Assembly (NCBI GenBank): GCA_014549065.1
Contig: JACDOX010000012.1
Span: forward strand, 9,867,413 to 9,931,412
From: Cardinalis cardinalis
Taxonomy: Eukaryota; Chordata; Aves; Passeriformes; Cardinalidae
Reading direction: 5' to 3'
DNA length: 64,000 nt
The notes under the pieces are model-generated. The model saw only the letters and a list, made by a program, of their open reading frames with translations, made no database searches and had not been told where the DNA came from. Below are positions 61,549-64,000 of the stretch, one piece after another (positions within the stretch are counted from its first letter, which is position 1; each line of letters opens with the position of its first letter). The translations under genes were made by a program, and so were the position numbers.

Positions 61549-64000
61549 AATTATATATTTTAAAAGAATAACCTTGTGTGCTTGTAGTTTGCCCTGAAGC
61601 ACCTAGAATTGCCAATTGGATCAATCAAATTTTCTAGTTAATGTGCAATGTGAAGTAAAAATCTGTGAAGCATACAGTAAAAGAGTCAAGTCATAGTCCT
61701 GTGACTAGAGCAGTCAAGTGGATTAAATATATAAGGAAAGGTTATAGGGAAAACAATCTAAACTTACATAGACTATATAGACAAGATATTTTCAATCACA
61801 TTTTCGATCTGTGTTTGCAGAGAAGACTGTTAGAACAGATTTTTAATAACCACAAGATATTGGATCCAAAGCCATGTGAATATAGAAGTCATTAAAGTAT
61901 TACAGTGTATTATGGTTATTTAGAAATACTCTTCAGTATCTTTAAAGAGCTTGCATTTNCTTTCTGGATAGATTCTCACAGCAAGAGCCATTATGCCATT
62001 GTTCTAGTGTGTTTACAGTGCTTTGCAGCTGTACAACATTGCTGTTTGTGGACAACTTTAAAGATTTCAAAGAGGTATTATCTCATCCACATTTGAATTT
62101 CATTGCAGAAACTGTCAGAATCCTTTAAAACTAACTAGTGAGTTTATTTATCAGTAATAACAGAACGTACATTTTTATTGGTGATAATTTCTTTTATAGA
62201 AATTTTATTCAGCTGGCATTCTTTACACTGCTTATAGACAAAGAGAATATATCGAACTTTTGGTTAAATACATATTATTAAATTATGATGAATATTATTT
62301 TTTTACATAACAATTGCACACACCTAAGTGTGGTATTTTTTCAGAAAATAAAAAGTCACAAAAATATTATTTTAAGCATTTTAGTTTCTCCTTTTAAAGG
62401 ACCATACAGTGTTCTGTCAACTATATCAATATTTAGACAAGAGATTTCTTAAAATCTAGTCAGTAAGATGTATGGTTATCGAAAAGAAGAATAAAAAGTA
62501 GAGCAGTGGAAATACAGGCTTGATTTTAACATGTCACTTCATCAACATGAGTATTATTCCGATGATTTGAATTTCACCATTGGCTTGTAGCTGGCAAAGG
62601 AGCAGACAGAGCCTACTGTAAGGTGGTGATATTGGAATCTCATTACCACCNAGCTAGGCAGTGAATCCACATTTGACAAATATCATATTTCTTCTCTGGC
62701 AAACTTTCATGCAAATTCAGACCAAATTTTAATGGCCTGAGTTTCATTAAGCCAAGATGCAGCTGGGATTTGGAGAAATGTTTAACAAATGTATACTAAA
62801 AAAGTCAACCAACCAAAATAAAAAAAAGAATATAACCATGACTAAAAAAAAAAACTAAAACTCAAACAAAGCTTTAGTTAAGCTAATTAGAAGTATTATC
62901 AGCTTTCATAGAGAGTAAGGCACAGATAATTCCCAGANACTCAATTCCTTACATTTAAATCTTAATTTGTTTTGGTAAAAAGTTTCAAAATAGCTGTGAT
63001 TTTTCACCTCTACTGTGAAAAACCTACATTTTACATGTCCTGAAAATCTAAATCACAAGTGATCTAATAACTTTCTAATTCACAATAACTTTTCAATAAG
63101 CTTAAATAATTTCATCTTCAAAAATCTTCAAACAGAACTGTTTTCATAGCTATGTTCTACATGAATTGTAGCTTCAGTTATTGAAATTGTTTTCCACTTT
63201 AAATTTCCATCTTTAACTTGAAATCCTGAATCCTCTTTGATTGAAATTATGTTACCCTGAGACTTNCAAAACACGAAAAATAAAAACTTATATTTTTGCA
63301 TTTTTGAAGGTATTTAAATGTTTTTGGCTGGATTTCCATTTTTTATTCCAAAATATTTTCCTTTTTTCTTTCATTTATTTTTCCAGACTAGTGAACCAAG
63401 GTATTCAAGTACCACATAATTGTATGTATGATATTTCTTTATGAAACAGATTGATTTTCACTCTAAAACATTATATAATTATGACAAGTGTCCCTTCAAT
63501 ATTATATCATTTTAAAAATTCTTTTCTTACACTCTAGTAAAAATACCCATATTATTATCTTTTGTCCTGAAAGAGAAGCCTTNACAGCACATGTAAAATA
63601 TGTGCTTCAGATGAGGCTAGATNATGCTCAATGCAATTGGGTTAATTGGTTATCATATTTCAGAGAAAGCTGAGAAAATAGCTTACCTAGATCAACATGA
63701 TTGTTTAAGGAACTTATCACAGAATACCTTTACATATATTGAAAAGGGTAAATATTTTCTGGTTTAACTTTAATCTTTACATTTATTAACATATTACAAT
63801 CATAATTTGAAAGCTTTAAAAACAATGCGGTGCTCTATACAGGTACCCAAAATAATTTACTCATGCTGAAATAGATTCCTTCTGCTGTTTCTCAAAGAAT
63901 GACGTTTGTAACATGGCAGGTTGGGGGTTGGGGGACGACTGTATAGGATGACCCAGGGAGTTGGTATTTAATCCCTTTCTTAGTGTCAAATCAGATCTCT
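61549..64000. other. AT-rich unique non-coding DNA
   Basis: No gene or named repeat found to the end of the window. A short G-rich word ('ggttgggggttgggggac', about 63919-63936) is the only notable local signal. Confidence 0.5.

Noticed and set aside
63919..63936. G-rich word that might form a quadruplex or be telomere-like
   Set aside because: It has too few clear G-tracts and does not repeat the TTAGGG unit.
1..64000. CRISPR arrays, operons, ribosome binding sites or other bacterial features
   Set aside because: The repeats are avian retroelements and microsatellites. No regularly spaced direct repeats with unique spacers and no bacterial gene organisation were seen.

Overview
This window looks like non-coding DNA from a bird, most probably a songbird. 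The evidence is the repeats: many fragments of CR1, the dominant avian LINE, whose 3' ends carry the CR1 8-bp terminal repeat, and several solo LTRs of endogenous retroviruses. One LTR (39854-40237, minus strand) closely resembles, from memory, a zebra-finch-type ERVK LTR. The background is AT-rich and full of stop codons. I found no intact protein-coding gene, rRNA, tRNA or CRISPR array. All open frames are short; the longest (up to about 156 codons) lie inside a GC-rich LTR and are by-products of its composition. The window reads as intergenic or deep intronic sequence, without a recognisable host gene to anchor it.

Layout. 1-20.7 kb: mostly unique AT-rich DNA with three decayed plus-strand CR1 3' ends (about 3.85, 7.15 and 12.9-13.4 kb), a CA microsatellite (6.68 kb), A/T-rich low-complexity tracts, two inverted repeats and an exact 92-bp tandem duplication (19.4-19.6 kb). 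20.7-26.4 kb: a minus-strand CR1, a solo LTR with a perfect 6-bp target-site duplication (21594-21932), an ERVL-like fragment and two small CR1 pieces. 26.4-35.6 kb: unique DNA, a minus-strand CR1 (31.95-32.7 kb), a 1.2-kb solo LTR (33731-34945) and a 0.3-kb solo LTR (35292-35594). 39.8-43.1 kb: an ERVK-type solo LTR and a GC-rich LTR-like insertion. 45.7-50.9 kb: plus- and minus-strand CR1 copies, two of them tail to tail. 53.9 kb: a decayed CR1 end. 59.4-61.5 kb: the most complex locus, a minus-strand CR1 split by about 1.6 kb that contains a plus-strand CR1 and an LTR-like segment. 61.5-64 kb: unique AT-rich DNA.

Nothing here works together as a pathway or operon. What the window records is successive retroelement insertion, LTR-LTR recombination (only solo LTRs remain) and small tandem duplications. 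Single N bases are scattered through the whole window and interrupt many frames and repeat ends; they look like ambiguous consensus calls rather than assembly gaps. I did not find a convincing new biological system. The leads most worth checking are the nested CR1/LTR locus, the exact duplication and one weak candidate exon.
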